Below, piece by piece: positions 52,341 through 61,113 of a DNA stretch of 64,000 nt (position 1 is its first letter; every line of letters begins with the position of its first letter). The notes under the pieces are model-generated. The model worked only from the letters and a program-made list of their open reading frames with translations, made no database searches and was not told the DNA's origin. The stretch is from positions 2,914,001 to 2,978,000 of the forward strand of contig OZ245043.1 of NCBI GenBank assembly GCA_965224285.1, in the 5' to 3' direction. Source of the stretch: JAJCYK01 sp965224285. Its GTDB lineage: Bacteria; Bacteroidota; Bacteroidia; Cytophagales; Cyclobacteriaceae. The position numbers were made by a program, and so were the translations under genes.

Positions 52341-53885
52341 CTATAATTTTTTCAATAAGACCTGCAAATCACAATACTGACCTAACAGTTGGGACAGAGA
52401 ATCGATTGCCACTCTATCTTGCTCCATACTGTCCCGGTGCCGCAGGGTTGCGGTGTTGTCCTCCAGCGATTGATGATCGATGGTAATGCAATACGGGGTG
52501 CCAATAGCATCCTGTCGCCGGTAGCGTCGTCCAATAGCGTCCTTGACATCAATCTGGCAGGAAAGGTTCAACCGCAAGGCTTTATACAGTTCCTCGGCTT
52601 TCTCGGTCAAGCCATCCTTATTTACCAGCGGCAATATGGCCACGTTTACCGGGGCCAAGGGGGGCGGGAACTTTAATACCACCCGGGAACTATGGTCCGG
52701 TAGGCGCTCTTCCTGATAGGCAGAGCACATGAGCGCCAAAAACAGCCGGTCCAGCCCGATAGAGGTTTCAATTACGTAAGGAACATAGCTCTTTTCCTCA
52801 TGAGGGTCGAAAAATTGTAGTTTCTTTCCACTGAATTTCTCGTGCGCTTTAAGATCAAAATCCGTTCGGCTGTGGATGCCTTCCAGTTCTTTGAATCCCA
52901 TGGGAAATTGGAATTCGATATCACAGGCGGCATTAGCATAGTGAGCGAGATTCAAATGGTCGTGAAAGCGATAATTCTCATCCCCCAAATCCAGAGCGAG
53001 GTGCCACTTTAAACGCTGGTCTTTCCAATGCTGGTACCATTCAAGTTCTTCGCCTGGCTTCACAAAAAATTGCATTTCCATCTGTTCAAACTCCCGCATT
53101 CTAAAAATAAATTGACGGGCAATGATCTCGTTTCTAAACGCTTTGCCAATTTGAGCAATACCAAAAGGTATTCTCAGACGGGCGGCCTTTTGCACATTGA
53201 GGAAATTAACAAAAATCCCTTGGGCGGTCTCAGGTCTTAAATAGATCTGATTGGAGTCCTCTGCCAAAGATCCCAGTTCTGTAGCAAACATCAAATTGAA
53301 CTGACGTACCTCGGTCCAGTTCCGGGAGCCGCTAACCGGGTCCGCAATTTCCAGCTCCTCAATCAATTCCTTTAAAACCGATAGATCACTTGAGCTAAGA
53401 CTTTCTTTCAGGCGCTGATTGATCTCGTCGATTTTTTCCTGATAGCTCAATACCCGGGGGTTGGTAGCACGAAATTGAGCCTCATCAAATTGCTCTCCAA
53501 AGCGTTTGGATGCTTTGCCCACTTCTTTGGTAATTTTAGCTTCCAGTTTTGCTACTTGATCTTCGATCAACACATCTGCCCGGTATCGCTTTTTGGAGTC
53601 TTTATTGTCGATTAGAGGATCGTTGAAAGCATCGGTATGACCGGATGCTTTCCAGGTGGTGGGATGCATGAAAATTGCCGCATCAATTCCCACGATATTT
53701 TGGTTGAGTCGAACCATCGCCTCCCACCAAAATTGTTTTAACTGATTTTTTAATTCCACACCGCAAGGCCCGTAGTCATAGGTGGCGCTAAGACCGTCAT
53801 ATATTTCACTGGATGGAAATATAAAACCGTATTCCTTGGAGTGCGAGATTACCTTTTTTAACAGATTTTGCTCACTGCTCTTCAT
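52341..53885 (-). CDS. glyS: Glycyl-tRNA synthetase (single-chain alpha2 type)
   Basis: This 514-residue class II synthetase charges tRNA(Gly). It is the homodimeric type, not the two-subunit glyQ/glyS type: SATYDYGPCGVELKNQLKQF (motif 1 side), RPETAQGIFVNFLNV, IAQIGKAFRNEIIARQFIFR (motif 2) and IGLDRLFLALMCSA (motif 3). An anticodon-binding domain follows from about residue 415 (VNVAILPLVNKDGL). It leads a series glyS, dgt, secreted protein, RND, ileS, lspA, lspA on one strand, of which at least glyS-dgt and ileS-lspA-lspA are tightly linked. Confidence 0.95.
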   Translation of the reverse strand: MKSSEQNLLKKVISHSKEYGFIFPSSEIYDGLSATYDYGPCGVELKNQLKQFWWEAMVRLNQNIVGIDAAIFMHPTTWKASGHTDAFNDPLIDNKDSKKRYRADVLIEDQVAKLEAKITKEVGKASKRFGEQFDEAQFRATNPRVLSYQEKIDEINQRLKESLSSSDLSVLKELIEELEIADPVSGSRNWTEVRQFNLMFATELGSLAEDSNQIYLRPETAQGIFVNFLNVQKAARLRIPFGIAQIGKAFRNEIIARQFIFRMREFEQMEMQFFVKPGEELEWYQHWKDQRLKWHLALDLGDENYRFHDHLNLAHYANAACDIEFQFPMGFKELEGIHSRTDFDLKAHEKFSGKKLQFFDPHEEKSYVPYVIETSIGLDRLFLALMCSAYQEERLPDHSSRVVLKFPPPLAPVNVAILPLVNKDGLTEKAEELYKALRLNLSCQIDVKDAIGRRYRRQDAIGTPYCITIDHQSLEDNTATLRHRDSMEQDRVAIDSLSQLLGQYCDLQVLLKKL

Positions 53886-53958
53886 TATGCCCTAATTTGG
53901 GGCGCAAGTTAGGCAAAATGGCACTTTAACAAATAATATATCCTCGATTTATGGCAGT

Positions 53959-56154
53959 TTAGTCGATGGTAAGCCTCAACACTGAGCAGGCAGCATTCTC
54001 GGCGAACTTATCCCGCCCTGATCCAAGGAGTATATTGCGCCAGTCGCCGGAAGCCGGAGTGCCGGTTATCAGGAGGTCGTAACCGGAGGAGGCCTCCACA
54101 ATGGCCTTTACAGGATCAGCTCCTTCCAACAGAATGCATTCTACCGGCGTCTGCAGGTGAGCTACTGATTTTTGGGATATACGCAAAATCTCCTCTTTAT
54201 ATTCTTCGGTATCAGCAGGTGACACCACCCTGACCAGGGCCAGTTCGGAGTGATAAAAGGCGGCAATGTTGCTGCAGACCTCCAGGAACTTCTGATTCTC
54301 CCGTCCCGGACGAAGAGCCACCAAGATCTTTCGTATATAGCGCACACCCTTGTCCTTGAAGAGCGCAAAATTGCTGTGAATTCTAGTTACTAGCCATCCC
54401 AAGGGGTTTCTCACCAGAAGGCCATAGTTTGCCTTGCCATCCCAGCTCATGATCATCCACTCACAGTGGGTTTGGTTGCTGATTGCCTGAACGGTATCAA
54501 CCAGGTCATGAGTCACGGCGGCATCAAAGTCGATGTTTATATTCTTTTCGTGAGCCATGGCACCAACCCGACGATTTAATGAGGTCACGGTGACATCGTC
54601 TACCAGCAAAGCATCCAGCATGGTTTGATCTGGTACCTCCTTCAGATGTACTACCTGAACTTTTTGCCTGGGGGCGATAGCGGCTCCCATTTCCACCAGG
54701 ACCTCTGAAGAATGTTCATTTCCAAAAAGCGGTACTACTACTTGGGCATCGGAGTCAATGTCCCCATCCAGGTTGCCATTACTGCCATTGGAATTAAAAC
54801 CTCTAGAGGTCACTCTTTCCTTTTTGCGCCTGTTGTAGAGCAAGTAAGATGCTGGTCTATGACCATAAACTTTCAATACCCCACTGCGCTGTACCCGACT
54901 GGAGCCATAAATGGAATAAACCAAAATTCCAGACACCACTATGAGGACTATACCTATCAGGGCTAACATTCCCAGATAAAACAACAATACCAGTCCGGTG
55001 ATGACTCCAAAAATTTGTATAAAGGGATACATTGGAGAACGATAGCTGGGCTCGTACCATTGAACCGAGGTTTCTCTGAGTACGATCACGCAGCTGTTAA
55101 CTGCAATAAACATCATGACCATGAAGGCACTGGCAAGTTTGGCGATACGCTCCACGTCAAGAAAAATAATTACCAGGGCCATGAGCGCACAGGTCAACAC
55201 GATAGTAGTTACCGGTGTGGTATATTTTGAGTGCACCTTCCCCAAAAATTCCGGAAGCAGGCGGTCTCGGCTCATAGCGAAAGGAAATCTGGAGCCTGCC
55301 AAAACTCCAGAGTTGGCCATTGAAGTCAAAGTGATCACCCCGATGCATGCCGCCAGTATACCGGCAATCGGCCCGCCTATCTTATAGGATAAGGTATAAA
55401 TGGGCCGGATATCAGTTGTCAGTTCAGGCAGGGGAATATTCCCGACTAGGGTAAAAGTAATCAGGCTATAAAGCACCGTAACTAATAAAAGGGCAGAAAT
55501 CATGGCTACAGGCAGATTTCGGCCCGGATTCTTGATTTCCTCAGCCACGGCGGCAATCTTGGTCACTCCGGCATAAGAAATAAAAACGAATGCAGAAGCG
55601 GCAACCAACCCTGATCCTCCCTCAGTAAGTGCTGGCCTAAGATTCTCCCCTTGAATGGTGGGAAGTCCAAAGAGCAAAGCCACTAAAAGACCAATAACGC
55701 TAATACTTACAATGGCGATTTGCACCTGACCCACCTTTTTCACTCCTGTAACATTCAGGAACATAATGATCAGCAGAAACGCCAACGCCGTAAGCTTGAC
55801 CGGCCATTGAGCTATTACGTAGAGGTAGGCGCCGAATCCTACCAAGGCGAAAGCACTTTTAAGCAAAAGTGACAGCCACAATCCAAATCCGGCTATAGTA
55901 CCGAATATGGGGCCAAAAGTACGCTCAGTGTAAACATATGTACCACCAGAGGTGGGCATAGCGGTAGCCAGCTCTGATTTGGATAAGGCGGCGGGTAATA
56001 CACACAAACCTGCAATCAGGTAGGCAATCCAAACGGAGGGTCCTGTTTTTGCGGCCGCTAAGCCCGGCAAAACGAAAATCCCGCTTCCCAACATACCTCC
56101 AATACTGATGGCAATAACCGAGGAAAGATTAAGTTTTCTTTCAAGTTTTTTCAT
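53959..56154 (-). CDS. Amino-acid permease fused to universal-stress-protein domains
   Basis: Residues about 1-425 form a 12-helix APC-family permease (SIGGMLGSGIFVLPGLAAAK; SYAGVTKIAAVAEEIKNPGR). A flexible linker rich in Asn, Gly and Ser (residues near 460) leads to two universal-stress-protein-like domains, about 468-600 and 602-731. The second has the nucleotide-binding ending GTPASGDWRNILLGSG. The domains would lie in the cytoplasm and may sense ATP or energy state and gate the permease; this is inference from the layout. The permease probably takes up an amino acid or polyamine. It has 73 bases downstream of it before glyS. Confidence 0.9.
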   Translation of the reverse strand: MKKLERKLNLSSVIAISIGGMLGSGIFVLPGLAAAKTGPSVWIAYLIAGLCVLPAALSKSELATAMPTSGGTYVYTERTFGPIFGTIAGFGLWLSLLLKSAFALVGFGAYLYVIAQWPVKLTALAFLLIIMFLNVTGVKKVGQVQIAIVSISVIGLLVALLFGLPTIQGENLRPALTEGGSGLVAASAFVFISYAGVTKIAAVAEEIKNPGRNLPVAMISALLLVTVLYSLITFTLVGNIPLPELTTDIRPIYTLSYKIGGPIAGILAACIGVITLTSMANSGVLAGSRFPFAMSRDRLLPEFLGKVHSKYTTPVTTIVLTCALMALVIIFLDVERIAKLASAFMVMMFIAVNSCVIVLRETSVQWYEPSYRSPMYPFIQIFGVITGLVLLFYLGMLALIGIVLIVVSGILVYSIYGSSRVQRSGVLKVYGHRPASYLLYNRRKKERVTSRGFNSNGSNGNLDGDIDSDAQVVVPLFGNEHSSEVLVEMGAAIAPRQKVQVVHLKEVPDQTMLDALLVDDVTVTSLNRRVGAMAHEKNINIDFDAAVTHDLVDTVQAISNQTHCEWMIMSWDGKANYGLLVRNPLGWLVTRIHSNFALFKDKGVRYIRKILVALRPGRENQKFLEVCSNIAAFYHSELALVRVVSPADTEEYKEEILRISQKSVAHLQTPVECILLEGADPVKAIVEASSGYDLLITGTPASGDWRNILLGSGRDKFAENAACSVLRLTID

Positions 56155-56224
56155 AGCAGGGCATTACAATGCCTGGGTAGAGCACCGAAAGTAATGAAAT
56201 TTGATTGATTATTATGGTCCGTCC

Positions 56225-56632
56225 TTAATTATGATTATTCTGTGGGTTGTCCAATCGGGCGGTGGCTTCGATCTCCACCAGGTATTCCGGGCTGATCAAT
56301 GCTGAAACCTGCAACATGCTGGTGGCCGGGCGAATATCCCTAAAAACTTCTCCATGAGCGCGCCCCACCTCCTGCCAAAAGGCTATATCGGTTACATATA
56401 TCCTTGTGCGAACCACATTCTCCATTGAGCCCCCTACAGATTGTAACAGATCATCAATCCATTCAAGTATAAATCTGGTTTGTTGGTAGGGATCCCTTGC
56501 GCCTATTACTTTTCCATCTTTGACCGCCACTGTCCCGGAAATTTCCACCTGCACCCCGCTAACCACCATTCTGGAATAGCCCACGGTCTTCTCCCAGGGA
56601 GCGCCTGATCCGATATTTATTCTCTTCTCCAT
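56225..56632 (-). CDS. RidA family protein
   Basis: The 135-residue protein has the RidA/YjgF fold, which in characterised members hydrolyses reactive enamines and imines formed by PLP enzymes. Recognisable are GYSRMVVSGVQVEISGTVA, LQSVGGSMENVVRTRIYVTD and the C-terminal ATSMLQVSALISPEYLVEIE. The active-site arginine of RidA is expected in the VRTRIYV-to-RPATSML region; here RPATSM is present. A glutamate near EIEAT is typical. It diverges from the LOG-family gene across about 50 bases. Confidence 0.9.
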   Translation of the reverse strand: MEKRINIGSGAPWEKTVGYSRMVVSGVQVEISGTVAVKDGKVIGARDPYQQTRFILEWIDDLLQSVGGSMENVVRTRIYVTDIAFWQEVGRAHGEVFRDIRPATSMLQVSALISPEYLVEIEATARLDNPQNNHN

Positions 56633-56684
56633 CTCATCAGAGGTTAAATTGTTAACTTACCAGTTTAATATGAAGCCCAAATGT

Positions 56685-57266
56685 ATGAAGAGCATCTGTA
56701 TTTTTTGCGGATCCAGCGGAGGTAAAGATCCACTTTATTTGGAAACTGCCGGTGTGATGGGAGATCTTTTGGCCCAGAGGGGAATTACCCTGGTCTATGG
56801 GGGTGCAGCCATTGGGCTTATGGGTAAAGTGGCGGATGCGGTATTAGCCGGCGGCGGTAAGGTAATAGGGGTATTACCGGAGTTCCTGAGCCAAAAGGAG
56901 ATCAGACATCAAGGGCTCACAGAATTGATCCTGGTGAAGAGTATGCATGAGCGTAAGCAGACCATGGCCAGGCTGGCTGAAGGGTTTATTGCCCTACCCG
57001 GTGGTTTTGGTACCTTGGAAGAGCTTTGTGAAATCCTCACCTGGTCACAACTAGGGCTGGTCACTCACCCGGTTGGTATTCTTAATGCCGGCCACTATTA
57101 TGACAAATTATTAGAACTGTTTGAAGTAATGGTACAGGAACAGTTTCTAAAAATGGAAAACCGGCAAATATTACTAGAAAGCAGGGATCCCGGCAAACTC
57201 CTGGAAAAGATGGCACATTACCAACCTCGGGATGTGACCAAATGGTTGGACCTCCCTCAAACTTAA
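56685..57266 (+). CDS. TIGR00730 family Rossmann-fold protein (LOG family nucleotide 5'-monophosphate phosphoribohydrolase)
   Basis: The 193-residue protein carries KSICIFCGSSGG, LVYGGAAIGLMGKVADAVLA and the diagnostic LPGGFGTLEELCEILTWSQLG. LOG enzymes split nucleoside 5'-monophosphates to base and ribose 5-phosphate; plant-associated ones release active cytokinins, others act in nucleotide salvage. The catalytic Arg and Glu region MHERKQTMARLAEGFIALPG is intact. The ATG giving MKSICIF fits family starts; an ATG five codons upstream is possible, and a TTG 12 codons upstream is unlikely. The last four bases overlap a convergent gene. Confidence 0.9.
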   Translation: MKSICIFCGSSGGKDPLYLETAGVMGDLLAQRGITLVYGGAAIGLMGKVADAVLAGGGKVIGVLPEFLSQKEIRHQGLTELILVKSMHERKQTMARLAEGFIALPGGFGTLEELCEILTWSQLGLVTHPVGILNAGHYYDKLLELFEVMVQEQFLKMENRQILLESRDPGKLLEKMAHYQPRDVTKWLDLPQT

Positions 57267-57775
57267 TGACCAAATGGAATAGATACCCTGAATAACTGGT
57301 GGTGGGAGGTCCGGACATCAGGGATTAAAGACCCCTGTATGGAAGAGCACCTGGCATTATAATGATCAACTGACCGGTATAAGTGAGTATTGGAGGCCAG
57401 TTTAGAGATATAACCTCCAAACCCCAGCAATACCCCAAGTCCCAACCAATTGACATCCATCCTATTACCTGATAATAAGTGTCCCACCTGCACCCCGATG
57501 ATCGCTGAACCACCAAGGGCCAGGGGAAATGACAGGTTTTTAAAGGTACGGTGCTTTTTCCAGTCTTCCCTGATCGTATGGTCCTGGCATCGTTGATAAA
57601 TCTCTGGAAGATCATGCAATTCCGAGATTCTTTCATCCAAATAAAATACCTGAGGAGAGAATTTCTTAATCACCCTTAACCGGGGGTGGTGCTGGGAATA
57701 CCCCAATTGAGCATAGCAGAATACTATTCCTAAAATCATCAACCTGCAGAGCATAAAATCACACCTGGTAACCAT
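57263..57775 (-). CDS. Small exported or membrane protein of unknown function
   Basis: The 170-residue protein has an N-terminal hydrophobic signal (LMILGIVFCYAQLGYSQ), a charged middle (EIYQRCQDHTIREDWKKHRT) and two hydrophobic stretches near residues 85-100 and 108-122 (LALGGSAIIGVQVGHLL; WLGLGVLLGFGGYI). It may be an exported protein anchored by a hairpin of two helices. I do not recognise a family. A second possible start seven codons downstream also gives a good signal peptide. It lies between the convergent LOG gene and the divergent DJ-1 gene. Confidence 0.65.
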   Translation of the reverse strand: MVTRCDFMLCRLMILGIVFCYAQLGYSQHHPRLRVIKKFSPQVFYLDERISELHDLPEIYQRCQDHTIREDWKKHRTFKNLSFPLALGGSAIIGVQVGHLLSGNRMDVNWLGLGVLLGFGGYISKLASNTHLYRSVDHYNARCSSIQGSLIPDVRTSHHQLFRVSIPFGH

Positions 57776-57812
57776 TTTTTTAACTACTTTTAAGATATTA
57801 TAGTTTGATCCT

Positions 57813-58508
57813 ATGCGTCAAATATTTGGTTTTGTTACTATTCTGTGTTTCACTTTTTCCCTGAATACCTGGCCTCAGACTCAAAGTGATCCTTTACAAG
57901 TAGCTTTTCTTCTAGTGGACGGAGTGTACAATACTGAAGTCATGGCGCCCTTCGATATCTTCCAGCATACCATATTTCATACTCGTCCCGGGATGAAGGT
58001 TTTCACCGTAGCGCCAAGCGAGGGTCCGATTACCACTTTCGAGGGTTTGAGGATCATACCTGACTATGCCTTTGGGGATAAAGCTATGCCCAATATAGAT
58101 ATATTGGTGGTAGCCAGTGCGGAACATAGTATGGATCGGGATTTGGAGAATCAGAGAATGATTGATTTTGTTCATAGACATGGCAAAAAGGCTAAATTTA
58201 TCCTTTCGCTATGCGACGGCGCCTTTGTATTAGCTAAAGCGCGATTACTTGCCGGTCGGGCTGCTACCACCTTCCCTTCAGATATACCCCGCTTTAGGCA
58301 GATGTTTCCTCAAATTACTGTTCATGAGAATGTGAGTTTTGTGCATGACGGCCCGGCCATTACTTCTGCGGGTGGAGTCAAGAGTTATGATGCGGCCATG
58401 TATCTGGTGCAGCTCTTGTACGGGGAAACTGTGGCGAGAAATGTGGGAAAAGGATTGATAATTGACTGGAATCTGCAACAAATCCCTCACCAGTTCATAG
58501 AACCTTGA
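57813..58508 (+). CDS. Exported DJ-1/PfpI family protein
   Basis: A signal peptide (MRQIFGFVTILCFTFSLNTW, cleavage near QTQ) precedes a 205-residue DJ-1/PfpI domain. The nucleophile cysteine is Cys134 in FILSLCDGAFVLAKA, and VAFLLVDGVYNTEVMAPFDI and LLAGRAATTFPSDIPRF fit the AraC-regulator-like branch (GATase1-like). There is no helix-turn-helix, so it is not a transcription factor. Extracytoplasmic DJ-1 proteins are uncommon; a role in detoxification of dicarbonyls or in proteolysis is possible but unproven. It is followed six bases later by the DinB-family gene. Confidence 0.87.
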   Translation: MRQIFGFVTILCFTFSLNTWPQTQSDPLQVAFLLVDGVYNTEVMAPFDIFQHTIFHTRPGMKVFTVAPSEGPITTFEGLRIIPDYAFGDKAMPNIDILVVASAEHSMDRDLENQRMIDFVHRHGKKAKFILSLCDGAFVLAKARLLAGRAATTFPSDIPRFRQMFPQITVHENVSFVHDGPAITSAGGVKSYDAAMYLVQLLYGETVARNVGKGLIIDWNLQQIPHQFIEP

Positions 58509-58514
58509 AAATCA

Positions 58515-59036
58515 ATGAAAGATACGGTTGAAACACTTCTTATTAACGAAGCCAAATACCGGTTGCTGGAGGAATCGATTCCCAGATTGAGAAAATGTCT
58601 GGAAAAGATGGACCAGCAACAAATATGGTACCGGCCAAATCATCAGACTGTCAGTGCGGGAAATTTAGTGCTTCATTTATGTGGTAATGTGAGGCAGTGG
58701 TTGGTAAACGGCCTGGGTAAAGGCGCTGACAGCCGCAACCGCGCCCGTGAATTTGAAGAAACAGGCCCTATTGCTACCTCTGTATTAATGGAAGACCTGG
58801 AAAAGCTGGAGCATGAGATTAGCGATAGTTTAGCCAAAATAAACCAGGGTGATTTGAGCCGAAGGTTCGTCATTCAAGGATTTGAGGTAACCGGGGTATC
58901 TATTTTGGTTCACGTGGTCGAGCATTTCTCCTATCATGTGGGCCAGGTAACCTATATGGTTAAATCCCGTCAAGGGATTGACATGGGTTATTATGAGAAT
59001 CAAAATCTGGATGAATTAAATAATCCCGTTAAGTGA
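58515..59036 (+). CDS. DinB-family protein
   Basis: This 173-residue protein is a four-helix-bundle DinB-like domain with the three metal-binding histidines His54 (LVLHLCGN), His137 and His141 (EHFSYHVGQ). DinB-like proteins include thiol S-transferases using bacillithiol or mycothiol and several of unknown function. It lies six bases after the DJ-1-like gene and overlaps the next gene in a GTGA by four bases, so it is co-translated with the acetyltransferase. The combination suggests a small stress or detoxification cluster, which is inference. Confidence 0.88.
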   Translation: MKDTVETLLINEAKYRLLEESIPRLRKCLEKMDQQQIWYRPNHQTVSAGNLVLHLCGNVRQWLVNGLGKGADSRNRAREFEETGPIATSVLMEDLEKLEHEISDSLAKINQGDLSRRFVIQGFEVTGVSILVHVVEHFSYHVGQVTYMVKSRQGIDMGYYENQNLDELNNPVK

Positions 59037-59557
59037 GCGCTGCGCTAAAATCAGGAAAGGTAGAACTGGCCCCGCTTGGAGCAAACGAAGCCGGCGAGCT
59101 GGCAACCCTGGCCAACGACAAGGCCATATGGGATAACCTAAGGGATTATTTCCCTCACCCTTACCAACGGGCACATGCAGTGGAGTTCATTGCCGAGGTG
59201 TCCAAGGCTGAACCACGTCTGGTGCTGGCCATCCGTTACCAAAATAGCCTGGCGGGAATCATTGGACTTAACCCTCAATCAGATGTGTACTGTAAGTCGA
59301 TGGAAATTGGCTATTGGTTGGGTCGCCCTTTCTGGGGTCGGGGTATTGCTACAGAGGCTGTGGGTCTAATGAATAGCTATGCATTCGAAAATTTTGATTG
59401 TAACCGACTCTTCACCGGGGTATTCGCCTACAATATTCCTTCCATGCGGGTATTGGAAAAATGCGGCTATCAGCAAGAAGGGATCGCACAGCAGGCCATT
59501 TGGAAGAATCAGCGATTCTGGAACGAACATCGTTACGCACTGCTCAAGGATTCATGA
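59033..59557 (+). CDS. GNAT family N-acetyltransferase (RimJ/RimL-like)
   Basis: The 174-residue protein has the GNAT fold: an N-terminal strand VELAPLGANEAGELATLAN, IGYWLGRPFWGRGIATEAV (the acetyl-CoA-binding P-loop region) and RLFTGVFAYNIPSMRVLEKC with GYQQEG. The layout matches RimJ/RimL-type enzymes that acetylate N-terminal amines or small molecules. It starts at GTG in a four-base overlap with the DinB gene. The substrate is unknown. Its last six bases overlap the convergent hydrolase-OsmC gene. Confidence 0.88.
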   Translation: MSAALKSGKVELAPLGANEAGELATLANDKAIWDNLRDYFPHPYQRAHAVEFIAEVSKAEPRLVLAIRYQNSLAGIIGLNPQSDVYCKSMEIGYWLGRPFWGRGIATEAVGLMNSYAFENFDCNRLFTGVFAYNIPSMRVLEKCGYQQEGIAQQAIWKNQRFWNEHRYALLKDS

Positions 59558-60769
59558 AGATTGTATTAACTCAGATTCCAAGATAATGTCTGATTTGAGG
59601 GTGCGATGAACCGGGCAGCGGTCCGCTATTTCCAACAGCCTGGCTTTTTGATCATCCTCCAAGGGACCTTCTAATTCTATCTGTTTAGAAATTTTATCCA
59701 CTTTGCTGGTTGGATTTTCGCAATCCTCACAATCTTCCTTGTGTACTTTACTATGGCTCAGGTGAACCGTTACCTGCTCCAAGGGCCACTTTTTTCGGTC
59801 AGCGTACATCCTCAAGGTCATAGATGTACAGGCGCCCAAAGAGGCTAGCAGTAAACCATATGGAGTAGGGCCAAGATCGTCGCCACCAACGCTGCTTGGT
59901 TCATCCGCCAGGAGTTTATGCTCTCCGGCCTTGATCCGTGTGGTATAACCATGACTGCCGGTCTGGACTACTACCTGTTTTTCGGATGGTAGCTCCGACG
60001 GAGCTTCCAAACTTAAATAACGGCGACCCCAAGCAGCAATCACCTCCCCCGCATAAAAACTATCTTCATGATCTGATAATAAATGATCTGCTCCGTCCAG
60101 GGTAATAAAACTTTTAGGATGGTGGGCCTGGCTATATAACTTTGCGGCATTCTCAATATCCACTATCTGGTCTTGCGGTGAGTGAAGAATTAAGATCGAC
60201 CTTCTAAGATTTTCCAGTACGGTAGCCATGGGATTGTTTTGAAGATCATCCAGAAATTGCTTCTTGATAGTAAATGGCCGCCCTCCAATATTAACTGTGG
60301 CTTGTCCCTGAAGTTTGATCTGCTCCAGGTCTTCTCTAAAGAGATGAGAAACATGAGGGACATCAGCAGGTGCACCTATAGTGGCAATAGCTTTTATATG
60401 GGAAAGTTTAGCGGCGGCCTGGATAACGGCAGCGCCACCTAAAGAGTGCCCTATTAAAAGTTGCGGGGGCTGGTAATTTTCCTCAAGAAAAGCCGATGCG
60501 GCGATCAGGTCGCTCACATTTGAACTAAAATTTGTATCGGAAAAATCACCTTCACTTGCACCAAGTCCGGTGAAATCAAATTGCAGCACTCCTATATCAT
60601 ACTTTGTCAGCGCCTGGCTGATATTTCGCACAGCTTTCAGGTTTTTGCCGCAGGTAAAGCAATGGGCAAAAATAGCCATTGCCACCGGCTTTTGGCTTAG
60701 AGGTAAAGCCAGCCTGGCGCTTAGCTCAATTCCCTGTTCATTGGCAAATTTCAGATTAATATTATTCAT
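59552..60769 (-). CDS. Alpha/beta hydrolase fused to an OsmC peroxidase domain
   Basis: Residues 1-255 are an alpha/beta hydrolase with the nucleophile elbow LLIGHSLGGAAV (Ser109), Asp200 in LILHSPQDQIVD and His229 in LDGADHLLSD. Residues about 265-402 are an OsmC/Ohr-like domain with Cys314 in LASLGACTSMTLRMYA and Cys385 in IADRCPVHRTL, the pair that reduces organic hydroperoxides. The linked cysteine cluster KEDCEDCENPTSK is between them. The fusion occurs in other bacteria. A combined role in handling oxidised lipids is plausible but not shown. It ends against the GNAT gene. Confidence 0.92.
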   Translation of the reverse strand: MNNINLKFANEQGIELSARLALPLSQKPVAMAIFAHCFTCGKNLKAVRNISQALTKYDIGVLQFDFTGLGASEGDFSDTNFSSNVSDLIAASAFLEENYQPPQLLIGHSLGGAAVIQAAAKLSHIKAIATIGAPADVPHVSHLFREDLEQIKLQGQATVNIGGRPFTIKKQFLDDLQNNPMATVLENLRRSILILHSPQDQIVDIENAAKLYSQAHHPKSFITLDGADHLLSDHEDSFYAGEVIAAWGRRYLSLEAPSELPSEKQVVVQTGSHGYTTRIKAGEHKLLADEPSSVGGDDLGPTPYGLLLASLGACTSMTLRMYADRKKWPLEQVTVHLSHSKVHKEDCEDCENPTSKVDKISKQIELEGPLEDDQKARLLEIADRCPVHRTLKSDIILESELIQSS

Positions 60770-61113
60770 TGTCTCAAATTATCATTTTGGGTGGAAGTAT
60801 AACCCTTTAGCATAGAACACTTTACCCGAAAAAATGATACGGATAATTAATAAATCTTACACCCGTTTTTTAAGGTCAAAAAAAATCAAGGCCCCAATAC
60901 GCTTTAAATAACGCGATTTATGAAGCTATAATTCAAAAATATAAGGTAAAATCTTCCGGAAACTTACTTGCAATGTTTGAGGGATATTTACATATTTGGG
61001 AAACATTTTATTAACAAAAACCAAGGTTTAATCCTTAACTTTTTTTGGTCCTTATTAAGTTATTTAAGCCATGGTATTTCAACTTTTTAATACCGAATTT
61101 TTCACCAACCGAT
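60770..61113 (+). other. 344-base AT-rich intergenic region between two divergent genes
   Basis: This is the longest gap in the window. It separates the hydrolase-OsmC gene (minus) from the OmpA/PD40 gene (plus). I see no tRNA, no open frame with a good start, and no exact TAnnTTTG match in either direction. It holds runs of A and T, the pairing AAGG-TTTAAT-CCTT near 61023-61036, and a T7 tract just after it. It may hold promoters or a small RNA, but I cannot show either. Confidence 0.5.
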
